Source: a virus. From it: a stretch of 64,000 nucleotides of DNA. The translations under genes were made by a program, and so were the position numbers. The notes under the pieces were generated by a model. That model saw only the letters and a program-made list of their open reading frames with translations. It made no database searches and was not told where the DNA came from. Below are positions 28,910-35,398 of this stretch, piece after piece (position 1 is the first letter of the stretch; each line of letters starts with the position of its first letter). The stretch spans positions 1 to 64,000 of the IMG/VR virus record IMGVR_UViG_3300025853_000070; one strand, given 5' to 3'.

Positions 28910-28951
28910 TGTCCACCATTTCCCCCAAACCCCTCCCATCCGTTCTATAGT
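28910..28951 (+). promoter_or_regulatory. ACTGTCCAC-box promoter (box, 29 bp, TATAGT)
   Basis: TGTCCAC at 28910-28916 and TATAGT at 28946-28951 with 29 bp between. GACAGTC and GACTGTC form a short hairpin that overlaps the box. The ATG at 28978 is 32 nt past the -10. Confidence 0.65.
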
Positions 28952-28977
28952 GACTTCAGTCACACAAACGACACCAA

Positions 28978-29337
28978 ATGCGTAAGATCGAACAGGAAAT
29001 GAACGCCGCCATTTCTAACAGCATCAACTGGCAATCTGGCAACACTGCTGTTACTTTCGACCCTGAAACTAACATTTCCACAGTGTATCTCCACGGTGGT
29101 AAGATTGCAGAAGTCGGTGACTTTGGCGTCCGCCTTTGGGACGGTGGGCATCAATCAACCACCACCAAATCGCGTCTGAATGCGATTCTCTCAGAGCACG
29201 CAATCGCAGGAGAACATGTCTTTCAGAAGAACTTCGATTGGTTCATTCGTCTCTACAATGGCACTGAGTTCTTTGTCACTGAGTTTCGTAACTCTATGAA
29301 ACTGGGCACACTTTCCAACGACCTTCTGCTTGCCTGA
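28978..29337 (+). CDS. Conserved phage protein of unknown function (MRKIEQ family)
   Basis: A 119-residue protein beginning MRKIEQEMNAAISNSINWQS, then GNTAVTF and VYLHGGKIAEVG. Later TTKSRLNAILSEH and NFDWFIRL. From memory this is a small phage family found in cyanophages and other marine phages, with no known activity. Predicted mixed strand/helix fold. Confidence 0.75.
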   Translation: MRKIEQEMNAAISNSINWQSGNTAVTFDPETNISTVYLHGGKIAEVGDFGVRLWDGGHQSTTTKSRLNAILSEHAIAGEHVFQKNFDWFIRLYNGTEFFVTEFRNSMKLGTLSNDLLLA

Positions 29338-29347
29338 CGTTATCACT

Positions 29348-29402
29348 GAGGGGTGGGAAACTTCCCCTCTCTAATAACCTCAGCGGGGGTGATGCATCCC
29401 GC
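29348..29402 (+). terminator. Two adjacent hairpins after the MRKIEQ gene
   Basis: GAGGGG (29348-29353) with CCCCTC (29364-29369), then GCGGG (29383-29387) with CCCGC (29398-29402). They sit between two genes and lack T runs, like the other terminator-like hairpins here. Confidence 0.5.
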
Positions 29403-29438
29403 TCAAAACACATCACATTCCATCGCTTTATTATCAAC

Positions 29439-29663
29439 ATGATCTCCAACTTCACTTCTTCCGCTATCAACTCCATCGCTACCGAAGGTGATACCGTCAC
29501 CATCGAATTCAACGGTGGTCGCCAATACGACTACAAGTCCGCTGATGTTAGCGGTTTCGTGAATGAACTGAATAACGTTATCAAGGCAGAGGAATCTGTC
29601 GGTCGTTTTGTGAACACCAGCATCCGCAATAAGGATCTGGAAACTATCAAGGTTGCTGCCTGA
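29439..29663 (+). CDS. KTSC-domain-like protein
   Basis: A 74-residue protein: SSAINSIATEGDTVTIEFNG, then GRQYDYKSADVSGFVNELNN and a closing GRFVNTSIRNKDLETI. The SS.I..I..... .L.V.F..G..Y.Y pattern and the GR.FN..I end fit the small KTSC domain found near lysyl-tRNA synthetase and in many phages. Its activity is unproven; nucleic-acid binding has been suggested in the family description. Confidence 0.7.
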   Translation: MISNFTSSAINSIATEGDTVTIEFNGGRQYDYKSADVSGFVNELNNVIKAEESVGRFVNTSIRNKDLETIKVAA

Positions 29664-29675
29664 TAGTATCAGTCA

Positions 29676-29696
29676 GGGGGAGACACATTCTCCCCC
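29676..29696 (+). terminator. Hairpin terminator-like element
   Basis: GGGGGAG (29676-29682) and CTCCCCC (29690-29696) form a 7-bp stem 12 nt after the KTSC gene. Confidence 0.6.
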
Positions 29697-29737
29697 CAAC
29701 TAACATTAACTCACTGTCCTTCATTAACATTTTTCTC

Positions 29738-29839
29738 ATGTCCGTTGGTCTCATGATTGCACTCCTGTCTCAAGCAGAGAATGGTGAGCGACTGCTCTCC
29801 GTGTTGGATGCTATCACCACGACACCGATTGAGTTCTGA
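29738..29839 (+). CDS. Possible 33-residue micro-protein
   Basis: ATG at 29738 encodes MSVGLMIALLSQAENGERLL then SVLDAITTTPIEF. It is between hairpins and follows a TAACATTAACTCACTGTCC segment that resembles the ACTGTCCAC box. Short length makes this tentative. Confidence 0.45.
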   Translation: MSVGLMIALLSQAENGERLLSVLDAITTTPIEF

Positions 29840-29867
29840 GAGACTCATGAGACTTGCCTGAGAGGGG

Positions 29868-29895
29868 TTGCAGGGGGCACCTGATTTGATAGGAT
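29868..29895 (+). promoter_or_regulatory. Weak sigma70-type promoter (TTGCAG, 16 bp, TAGGAT)
   Basis: TTGCAG at 29868-29873 and TAGGAT at 29890-29895 with 16 bp between. The next ATG at 29918 is 28 nt past the -10, consistent with the other small-gene promoters. Confidence 0.5.
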
Positions 29896-29917
29896 AGGGG
29901 GACCAAACGGAAACCCG

Positions 29918-30142
29918 ATGCGCTATCCAATCGACTGCAGCGACTCTCAGAGCGTTTGGACCCTCCGCTTGAACCCTATCACGGGAACGGCACGGGTCCG
30001 CTGGTTTAACACCCCTCTGACTGAGCACCGTCACACCCACGTCTCACGCCGCGCCATTCTGAAGATGCTTTGGTTCAGCGGCGACACCTCAAAGGGACAA
30101 TGGGTGAACTGTCACGCTATCGGTCCCCGATATGTATGGTGA
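29918..30142 (+). CDS. Small hypothetical protein (tentatively KTSC-like)
   Basis: A 74-residue protein with higher G+C than its neighbours. It contains VWTLRLNPITGTARVRWFNT and THVSRRAILKMLWFSGDTSK. The RVRWFN...HV.R..I pattern with a final GQWVNCHAI recalls the KTSC protein just upstream but is too divergent to be sure. Confidence 0.6.
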   Translation: MRYPIDCSDSQSVWTLRLNPITGTARVRWFNTPLTEHRHTHVSRRAILKMLWFSGDTSKGQWVNCHAIGPRYVW

Positions 30143-30166
30143 CCCTGTAGAATTCTCTCAAGTCAA

Positions 30167-30613
30167 ATGAACCCAAACCGACTCATGACCTCAACCCTGA
30201 CCGCTTCCGACCGCAACGCTCTGGAGTTCTATCAGCAGAACGCCGCCTATGTTGCCGGGTATGGTCTGACCAATCTGGACCGCCCCGAGCGCCTGCTCTT
30301 TAAGAAGGGGCGGCAACTCATGGACGCCGCTCTTGCCGCTGCCATGGCGGTGCCCTCTAAGCGAGTGCCCTACTCTGAAGAGCAGACTGCTTTCATCGCC
30401 GACCGCTACCTTGCAACCGAAGGCGACCGCGATGCCGTCGTCTCTGCTTTCATGGCAGCATTCCCCGAGTCCGGGCATTCTGCCGATTCCATTGGGCAGA
30501 AGTTTTCCCGCTTCCGCGTCCTGGATCGTTCCTGCCCCGGCGACACTGAGTGGGAGATCGATCAGCAGGTGCTGCGGATCGCCCGCCAATATCCTGAGAC
30601 CTTTGCTGCCTGA
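30167..30613 (+). CDS. Putative Myb/SANT-type DNA-binding protein, G+C-rich
   Basis: A 148-residue protein. The first third is helical (DRNALEFYQQNAAYVAGYGL). Residues about 66-118 (RVPYSEEQTAFIADRYLATE and then VVSAFMAAFPESGHSADSIG) form three helices with hydrophobic spacing like a Myb/SANT or homeodomain-like DNA-binding domain. The gene is clearly richer in G+C than the surrounding phage DNA, suggesting recent transfer or a different codon history. A transcriptional regulator is a reasonable inference, not shown. Confidence 0.6.
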   Translation: MNPNRLMTSTLTASDRNALEFYQQNAAYVAGYGLTNLDRPERLLFKKGRQLMDAALAAAMAVPSKRVPYSEEQTAFIADRYLATEGDRDAVVSAFMAAFPESGHSADSIGQKFSRFRVLDRSCPGDTEWEIDQQVLRIARQYPETFAA

Positions 30614-30644
30614 TCAGCAGTCTCATTCGTTCGTTACAGCAGTC

Positions 30645-30664
30645 CGGGGGGGTTCGCCCCCCCG
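30645..30664 (+). terminator. Very stable hairpin with TTCG tetraloop
   Basis: CGGGGGGG (30645-30652), TTCG, CCCCCCCG (30657-30664): a perfect 8-bp stem with the exceptionally stable UUCG loop. It begins 31 nt after the DNA-binding gene. TATATTA follows. Confidence 0.8.
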
Positions 30665-30714
30665 TATATTAAAATCCATGGGTCCCCAGAGTCTACAAAG
30701 TGTTACGATGTCGT

Positions 30715-30837
30715 CTAAGATCTCAAAGGAACACAAAATTCTCTAAGATCTCAAAGGAACACAAAATTCTCCAAGATCTCAAAGGAACACAAAATTCCAC
30801 AACACAAAATCCTCTAAGATTTCAAAGGCACATAAAA
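30715..30837. repeat. 28-bp tandem repeat array
   Basis: Units starting CTAAGATCTCAAAGGAACAC and ending AAAATTCT begin at 30715, 30743 and 30771 (the third with one change at the second base). A fourth, diverged unit starts at 30814 after a 15-bp partial insert. The array ends in an A/T run 50 bp before the AbrB-like gene. No spacers, so not CRISPR. Confidence 0.85.
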
Positions 30838-30873
30838 AATTTTTTTGCTATATAAAAACAACAACTAGGTTTA

Positions 30874-31056
30874 ATGGAGATGCAAAAAAATCGCGCAGAA
30901 AATTTTACGACTATAGAGATTGATCCAGTAAGTGGGGAGTATTTTTTAAAGATTCCCGAATGGATATGTGATGAAAAGGGGTGGTATGAAGGAACCGAAG
31001 TTAATATTGAAGTTGAGAATGACTGTATTATCATTACTGATATTACAGATTCTTGA
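30874..31056 (+). CDS. Small AbrB/MazE-like protein
   Basis: A 60-residue protein: IEIDPVSGEYFLKIPEWICD then KGWYEGTEVNIEVENDCIII. The two strands with FLKIPEWI and the G..V.IEVEND hairpin fit the swapped-hairpin AbrB/MazE fold, which binds DNA as a dimer. It lies just after a 28-bp tandem array that could be its operator. No toxin partner is adjacent. Moderate certainty. Confidence 0.6.
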   Translation: MEMQKNRAENFTTIEIDPVSGEYFLKIPEWICDEKGWYEGTEVNIEVENDCIIITDITDS

Positions 31057-31081
31057 CAGAGTATACATAATGCAGTATGAT
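31053..31081 (+). promoter_or_regulatory. Sigma70-type promoter (TTGACA, 17 bp, TATGAT)
   Basis: TTGACA at 31053-31058 begins in the last codons of the AbrB-like gene; TATGAT is at 31076-31081 with a 17-bp spacer. It serves the glycosyltransferase at 31104. Confidence 0.75.
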
Positions 31082-31103
31082 TCGAAAGTAATTCAATTCT
31101 ATT

Positions 31104-31862
31104 ATGGCTAAAGGATTTACAGTAAAAGCAGCCGCTCCTACAGTGGCGAAACAAGAGCAAGAATGGGACTATGACAAGGCAAAAGAGATGCTTCGAGGAA
31201 AGAGTATTGTTTTTTGTCTTCCAGGGCGCGGAGTATCTTATACGTATTTGAAGAGTTTTGTACAACTTTGTTTTGATCTTGTACAGTGCGGGGCAAGCAT
31301 TCAGATCTCGCAGGACTACTCCTCCATGGTCAACTTTGCAAGGTGCAAGTGTCTTGGAGCTAATGTACTGCGCGGACCGAATCAAATTCCCTGGGACGGT
31401 AAGTTAAAATATGATTATCAGTTATGGATTGATAGTGATATTGTTTTTAATACTGAGAAGTTTTATCAGTTAGTATTAATGGATAAGGACATTGCCGCTG
31501 GTTGGTATTGTACCGAAGATGGTCGCACAACATCAGTTGCTCATTGGTTGGAGGAGGATGACTTCCGTAACAATGGAGGTGTGATGAATCACGAAACCAT
31601 CGAGAGCATCTCCAAGAGGCGCAAACCTTTTACTGTTGATTATACAGGATTTGGGTGGTTACTCATCAAGCACGGAGTCTTTGAGAATGAGGGTATGAAG
31701 TATCCATGGTTTGCTCCGAAGATGCAAGTTTTTGAGTCTGGAGAGGTTCAAGATATGTGTGGAGAGGATGTATCCTTCTGTTTGGATGCCATTGAAGCAG
31801 GATTTGAGATTTGGTGTGATCCTCGTGTTCGTGTGGGGCACGAAAAGACTCGCGTAATCTAA
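31104..31862 (+). CDS. Glycosyltransferase-like protein (GT-A fold)
   Basis: A 252-residue protein. Residues about 31-115 form a Rossmann-like half: KSIVFCLPGRG, then QCGASIQIS and NFARCKCLGANVLRG, ending in LWIDSDIVF with the DSD metal-binding motif at 110-112. Later YTGFGWLLIKHGVFEN and CGEDVSFCLDAIEAG (ED motif) match the acceptor side of GT2-type enzymes. Similar proteins are frequent in cyanophages. The substrate is unknown; virion or host surface glycosylation is possible. Confidence 0.8.
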   Translation: MAKGFTVKAAAPTVAKQEQEWDYDKAKEMLRGKSIVFCLPGRGVSYTYLKSFVQLCFDLVQCGASIQISQDYSSMVNFARCKCLGANVLRGPNQIPWDGKLKYDYQLWIDSDIVFNTEKFYQLVLMDKDIAAGWYCTEDGRTTSVAHWLEEDDFRNNGGVMNHETIESISKRRKPFTVDYTGFGWLLIKHGVFENEGMKYPWFAPKMQVFESGEVQDMCGEDVSFCLDAIEAGFEIWCDPRVRVGHEKTRVI

Positions 31863-32020
31863 TGAGTGAGCGTTATGATATTCTGTACAAAGGAGACAGA
31901 ATATATAAAAACCTAGGTCAACTTGAATATTTTGAGGTAATGGAGGACCTTGCGGTAGAATACTATCAGACTGGTTCTCCGGATCCTTCGGAACTTGAAA
32001 CTGAAATTTACAAGGAGTAA
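31862..32020 (+). CDS. Small hypothetical protein
   Basis: A 52-residue acidic protein (MSERYDILYKGDRIYKNLGQ at the start; EVMEDLAVEYYQTGSPDPSE), overlapping the glycosyltransferase stop by one base. No known family beyond a general resemblance to small phage proteins. Confidence 0.65.
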   Translation: MSERYDILYKGDRIYKNLGQLEYFEVMEDLAVEYYQTGSPDPSELETEIYKE

Positions 32021-32027
32021 AAAAATT

Positions 32028-32174
32028 ATGGCAAAAACTGGTTTTATGAGAAAGGGTAATTATGTCGAAGCCAAACCTAAAAAGTCTCGTCAAGGAAAAG
32101 GGAAGCACACAAAATTGTCCGCAAGTTCTCGTAACTCGGCTAAGAAAAGGTATCGGGGACAAGGTAAAGGTTAA
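32028..32174 (+). CDS. Small basic conserved cyanophage protein
   Basis: A 48-residue protein very rich in Lys/Arg/Ser/Gly (MAKTGFMRKGNYVEAKPKKS at the start; RQGKGKHTKLSASSRNSAKK). I recall near-identical short basic proteins in marine T4-like phages. It may bind nucleic acid, but this rests on charge alone. It follows the 52-aa gene by 7 nt. Confidence 0.7.
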   Translation: MAKTGFMRKGNYVEAKPKKSRQGKGKHTKLSASSRNSAKKRYRGQGKG

Positions 32175-32179
32175 ATAAA

Positions 32180-32776
32180 ATGTACCTAGAAGGAAATGAA
32201 GAATGGAATCAAATTCATCCTCATGACCTTTGGGTTTATAATAAATTAATTTTAAGTCGGGTTTTGGGATATAAATGTGGTCCTGTTGGAACACAAGTCC
32301 CCGAATCCGACTTTTATATTATCCGTCCTTGTATGAATCTTCTGGGTATGGGGCGATTTGCTCGTATTGAATATATTCATGACAATACTGATAACTATCA
32401 TCCAGGTGAATTTTGGTGTGAATTATTTAATGGAGAACATATAAGTATTGATTATCAATACCAGAAGCAAAAATTATCAGTAATAGGAACTCGTAATGAA
32501 GAAGACCCTCTTTATAAGTGGAAAAAATGGCAAAAAATAGAAAGAGATATAGAATTTCCAAACATTTTAAAGAATTTGCATGGTAATTATGAATGGATTA
32601 ACTGCGAATTCATAGGAAACTGTCTTATAGAGGTTCATTTTAGGCAAAATCCCGACTTTAGATTTGGAAATGATGAGGCAATTCCGGTATGGAACAATGA
32701 AATTTCAAATGATATGAAAAATTACCAATATATAAGTGATTCTGATTATTATCGCAAAGGTTTTTGGATAAAATAA
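32180..32776 (+). CDS. Conserved protein of unknown function
   Basis: A 198-residue protein with FYIIRPCMNLLGMGRFARIE, HPGEFWCELFNGEHISIDYQ and NLHGNYEWINCEFIGNCLIE. No catalytic motif is clear. It has the look of a conserved T4-like cyanophage protein found near baseplate genes. A strand-rich fold is predicted. Confidence 0.7.
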   Translation: MYLEGNEEWNQIHPHDLWVYNKLILSRVLGYKCGPVGTQVPESDFYIIRPCMNLLGMGRFARIEYIHDNTDNYHPGEFWCELFNGEHISIDYQYQKQKLSVIGTRNEEDPLYKWKKWQKIERDIEFPNILKNLHGNYEWINCEFIGNCLIEVHFRQNPDFRFGNDEAIPVWNNEISNDMKNYQYISDSDYYRKGFWIK

Positions 32777-32810
32777 ATAATTTTTAGGGATAGCAACCCC
32801 TTTAAAAGTT

Positions 32811-32828
32811 CTGATTTTCACAAATCAG
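32811..32828 (+). promoter_or_regulatory. Hairpin adjoining the ribosome-binding site
   Basis: CTGATTT (32811-32817) pairs with AAATCAG (32822-32828) directly ahead of GGAGC, the Shine-Dalgarno of the gene at 32837. The stem may end a transcript or limit translation. Confidence 0.4.
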
Positions 32829-32836
32829 GAGCTAAA

Positions 32837-33058
32837 ATGTCGAATTTACCAGTCGATAGAAACAAAAACTACATGAGAGAGATGTGGGGAACCACAAAAT
32901 TGGTTACAGATTATGATTCGTTGTCACCAAAACAGGTCTTGCAGGAAGTTATGCACGATGATTTAAAGAAAGAGTATCAAATACCAGAAAATCGTCTTTC
33001 AAGACCTTGTGGTGGTGCAAATGGGTTTGATGATTTTGTTGAAAGATGGCACGAATAG
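32837..33058 (+). CDS. Small hypothetical protein
   Basis: A 73-residue protein (MSNLPVDRNKNYMREMWGTT at the start; SLSPKQVLQEVMHDDLKKEY) with a good GGAGC ribosome-binding site. The layout resembles small cyanophage proteins upstream of gp25. No known role. Confidence 0.65.
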   Translation: MSNLPVDRNKNYMREMWGTTKLVTDYDSLSPKQVLQEVMHDDLKKEYQIPENRLSRPCGGANGFDDFVERWHE

Positions 33059-33059
33059 C

Positions 33060-33067
33060 TATAAATA
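33060..33067 (+). promoter_or_regulatory. T4-type late promoter TATAAATA for gp25
   Basis: TATAAATA lies 20 nt upstream of the gp25 start, the classic place for a T4 late promoter read with the phage late sigma factor. Confidence 0.75.
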
Positions 33068-33086
33068 AAGAAAAATCCCTTGTCTG

Positions 33087-33488
33087 ATGGCAATAACTCG
33101 CATATCAAGAGCGTTTAAGGACATTAGTTTGTCCTTTGAACCTCATCCTATTACGAAAGACTTGCCAATTCTGAAAAATGAAAGAGCAATTAGTCGCTCA
33201 ATTCGCAATATTGTAGAAACAATCCCGAATGAAAGATTTTTTAATCCAGATTTAGGATCAGAAGTTCGTTCAAGTTTGTTCGAATTTGCCGATTTTGGAA
33301 CCGGGTCTATCATTCGGGATCAAATTTTAAATGCAATATCAAATTATGAACCAAGAGTTGAAGATGTTGATGTTTCTGTGGAAGTACTTCCAGATTCAAA
33401 TGAATTTGAGGTTACAATAGTTTTTAATATTATTGGACAAGAGATTCCAACACAACAGTTTACGTTCATATTAGAGGCAACAAGATAA
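33087..33488 (+). CDS. 25: Baseplate wedge protein gp25
   Basis: A 133-residue protein of the GPW/gp25 family, a lysozyme-like-fold wedge subunit. The family pattern is clear: LPILKNERAISRSIRNIVET, then ERFFNPDLGSEVRSSLFEFA. gp25 binds gp6 and forms the core wedge and the sheath-initiation site. The length matches T4 gp25 (132 aa). The late promoter and direct adjacency to gp6 support the call. Confidence 0.95.
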   Translation: MAITRISRAFKDISLSFEPHPITKDLPILKNERAISRSIRNIVETIPNERFFNPDLGSEVRSSLFEFADFGTGSIIRDQILNAISNYEPRVEDVDVSVEVLPDSNEFEVTIVFNIIGQEIPTQQFTFILEATR

Positions 33489-33489
33489 A

Positions 33490-35397
33490 ATGCCTTTTAC
33501 AAAGTTTACAAATCTAGATTTTGATCAGATAAAGACTTCAATAAAAGATTATCTCCGTGCAAATTCTACTTTCACGGATTTTGATTTTGAGGGTTCAAAC
33601 TTTTCTGTTCTGATCGATACGTTAGCATATAATACTTACATTACTGCATTTAATTCGAATTTGGTCGTCAATGAATCATTTTTAGATTCGGCAACAGTTC
33701 GAGAGAATGTAGTATCTCTTGCAAGGAATATTGGATATGTTCCTTCATCAAGAACTTCATCCGAGGCAACCGTATCATTTACGGCAACAACAAGTGGAAC
33801 TGATACATTAACTATACAAGCAGGTCTAGTTTGTATAGGTAATCTTAGAGAAAGTTCTTACGTTTTTTCTGTTCCTGAAAATATTACGGCAACAGTATCC
33901 AATGGGGTTGCAACATTTAATAATGTTAAAATCAAAGAAGGAACGTTTTTAAAGAAAACTTTTACAGTTGATGGATCTCTAGATCAAAGATTTGTATTAG
34001 ATAATTCATTTATAGACACCTCAACAATTGTTGTTTATGTAAAGGGTCCGAATGATAGTGGAAATGGGAATAAGTATGATTTAATTGAAAATATTTTCCA
34101 AGTTAATTCAACATCAGAAACGTTTTTAATTCAAGAAGTTCAAGACGAAAAATATGAACTTCTTTTTGGTGATGGATATTTTGGTAAAAAATTAGAAAAT
34201 GATTCGGTAATTACCGTCACTTATATTGTGACAAATGGAAAAGAAGGTAATGGTGCATCATCATTTTCTTTTGCCGGAGCATTCACTGATGATAATACTG
34301 CAACAGTCAGTGCTATAACAACTATTCAGAGTTCACAAAATGGTTCTGATATTGAATCTATAGATTCTATTCGCAATTTTGCTCCTCGTTTGTATGCTTC
34401 TCAATATAGAGCAGTAACTTCTGGGGACTATGAGACAATTATTAAATCAAAAATATTTCCAAACGCAGAATCCGTATCCGTAGTTGGTGGAGAGGAATTA
34501 GATCCACCTCAATTTGGAAAGGTAATTATAAGTATTAAACCAAAAGGTGGTACTTATGTTTCAGATTTTAATAAGCAGCAAATAAAAAATAAACTTAAAT
34601 TATATTCGGTTTCCGGCATTGATGCGGATATCATCGATGCAAAAATACTTTATGTCGAATTAGATTCATCAATATATTATAACTCTTCTCAGGTAGGTAG
34701 TGTCGAAGATCTAAAATCTAGAGTTATTAATTCATTGACCGCATATTCAAGATCATCGGAATTAAATTCATTTGGTGGAAGATTTAGATATAGTAAAGTC
34801 CTTAGAACCATAGATGCAACAGATGCTGCTATAACATCAAATATTACGAAAGTAAGAATTCGAAGGGATTTGAAGGTTAAAGTCAATTCTCCAACGCAAT
34901 ATGAAATTTGTTTTGGAAATAAATTTCATGCAAATCCTGCCGGAAAAAATATTAAATCTACCGGATTTAAAGTTTTAGGAGAAACCAGTACAGTATACTT
35001 TACTGATACTCCAAATGAAGACCTCCGAACAGGCACAATTTCTATCGTAAAGGACGTAGAAACAATCTCTAATGCAGATGGTACTATATCTTCCTCAATA
35101 CCAGTTGTGGTCCAGTCAGCGGGTACTGTGAACTATGTTACGGGAGAAATACTAATAGGAGCCGTAACCATTACATCTACATCTTTAACTGGTGATATTG
35201 TGGAGATACAAGCATTCCCAGAATCAAATGATATCATTGGTTTAAACGATTTGTATTTGTCCTTCAGCATTGGCAAAAGCAATATAAATATGGTAAAAGA
35301 TGTTATTGCATCTGGTGATGATATATCAGGAACAGTATTTTCAAGAACTGATTATTATAGATCAAGCTATTCAAACGGGGAATTAAAGAGGATATAA
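33490..35397 (+). CDS. 6: Baseplate wedge protein gp6
   Basis: A 635-residue protein that follows gp25 by one base. The N-terminus FTNLDFDQIKTSIKDYLRAN, and later FSVLIDTLAYNTYITAFNSN, are the gp6/baseplate J-like signature. T4 gp6 (660 aa) forms the inner wedge ring with gp25 and gp53. Size and order fit well. The next gene starts 1 nt after its stop. Confidence 0.93.
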   Translation: MPFTKFTNLDFDQIKTSIKDYLRANSTFTDFDFEGSNFSVLIDTLAYNTYITAFNSNLVVNESFLDSATVRENVVSLARNIGYVPSSRTSSEATVSFTATTSGTDTLTIQAGLVCIGNLRESSYVFSVPENITATVSNGVATFNNVKIKEGTFLKKTFTVDGSLDQRFVLDNSFIDTSTIVVYVKGPNDSGNGNKYDLIENIFQVNSTSETFLIQEVQDEKYELLFGDGYFGKKLENDSVITVTYIVTNGKEGNGASSFSFAGAFTDDNTATVSAITTIQSSQNGSDIESIDSIRNFAPRLYASQYRAVTSGDYETIIKSKIFPNAESVSVVGGEELDPPQFGKVIISIKPKGGTYVSDFNKQQIKNKLKLYSVSGIDADIIDAKILYVELDSSIYYNSSQVGSVEDLKSRVINSLTAYSRSSELNSFGGRFRYSKVLRTIDATDAAITSNITKVRIRRDLKVKVNSPTQYEICFGNKFHANPAGKNIKSTGFKVLGETSTVYFTDTPNEDLRTGTISIVKDVETISNADGTISSSIPVVVQSAGTVNYVTGEILIGAVTITSTSLTGDIVEIQAFPESNDIIGLNDLYLSFSIGKSNINMVKDVIASGDDISGTVFSRTDYYRSSYSNGELKRI

Positions 35398-35398
35398 C

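Noticed and set aside
22581-28951. NtcA-type nitrogen regulation for the ACTGTCCAC promoters
   Set aside because: The cyanobacterial NtcA site is GTA-N8-TAC about 22 bp from the -10; the boxes here do not match the sequence.
30715-30837. CRISPR array for the 28-bp repeats
   Set aside because: The units are directly adjacent without spacers, so they are simple tandem repeats.
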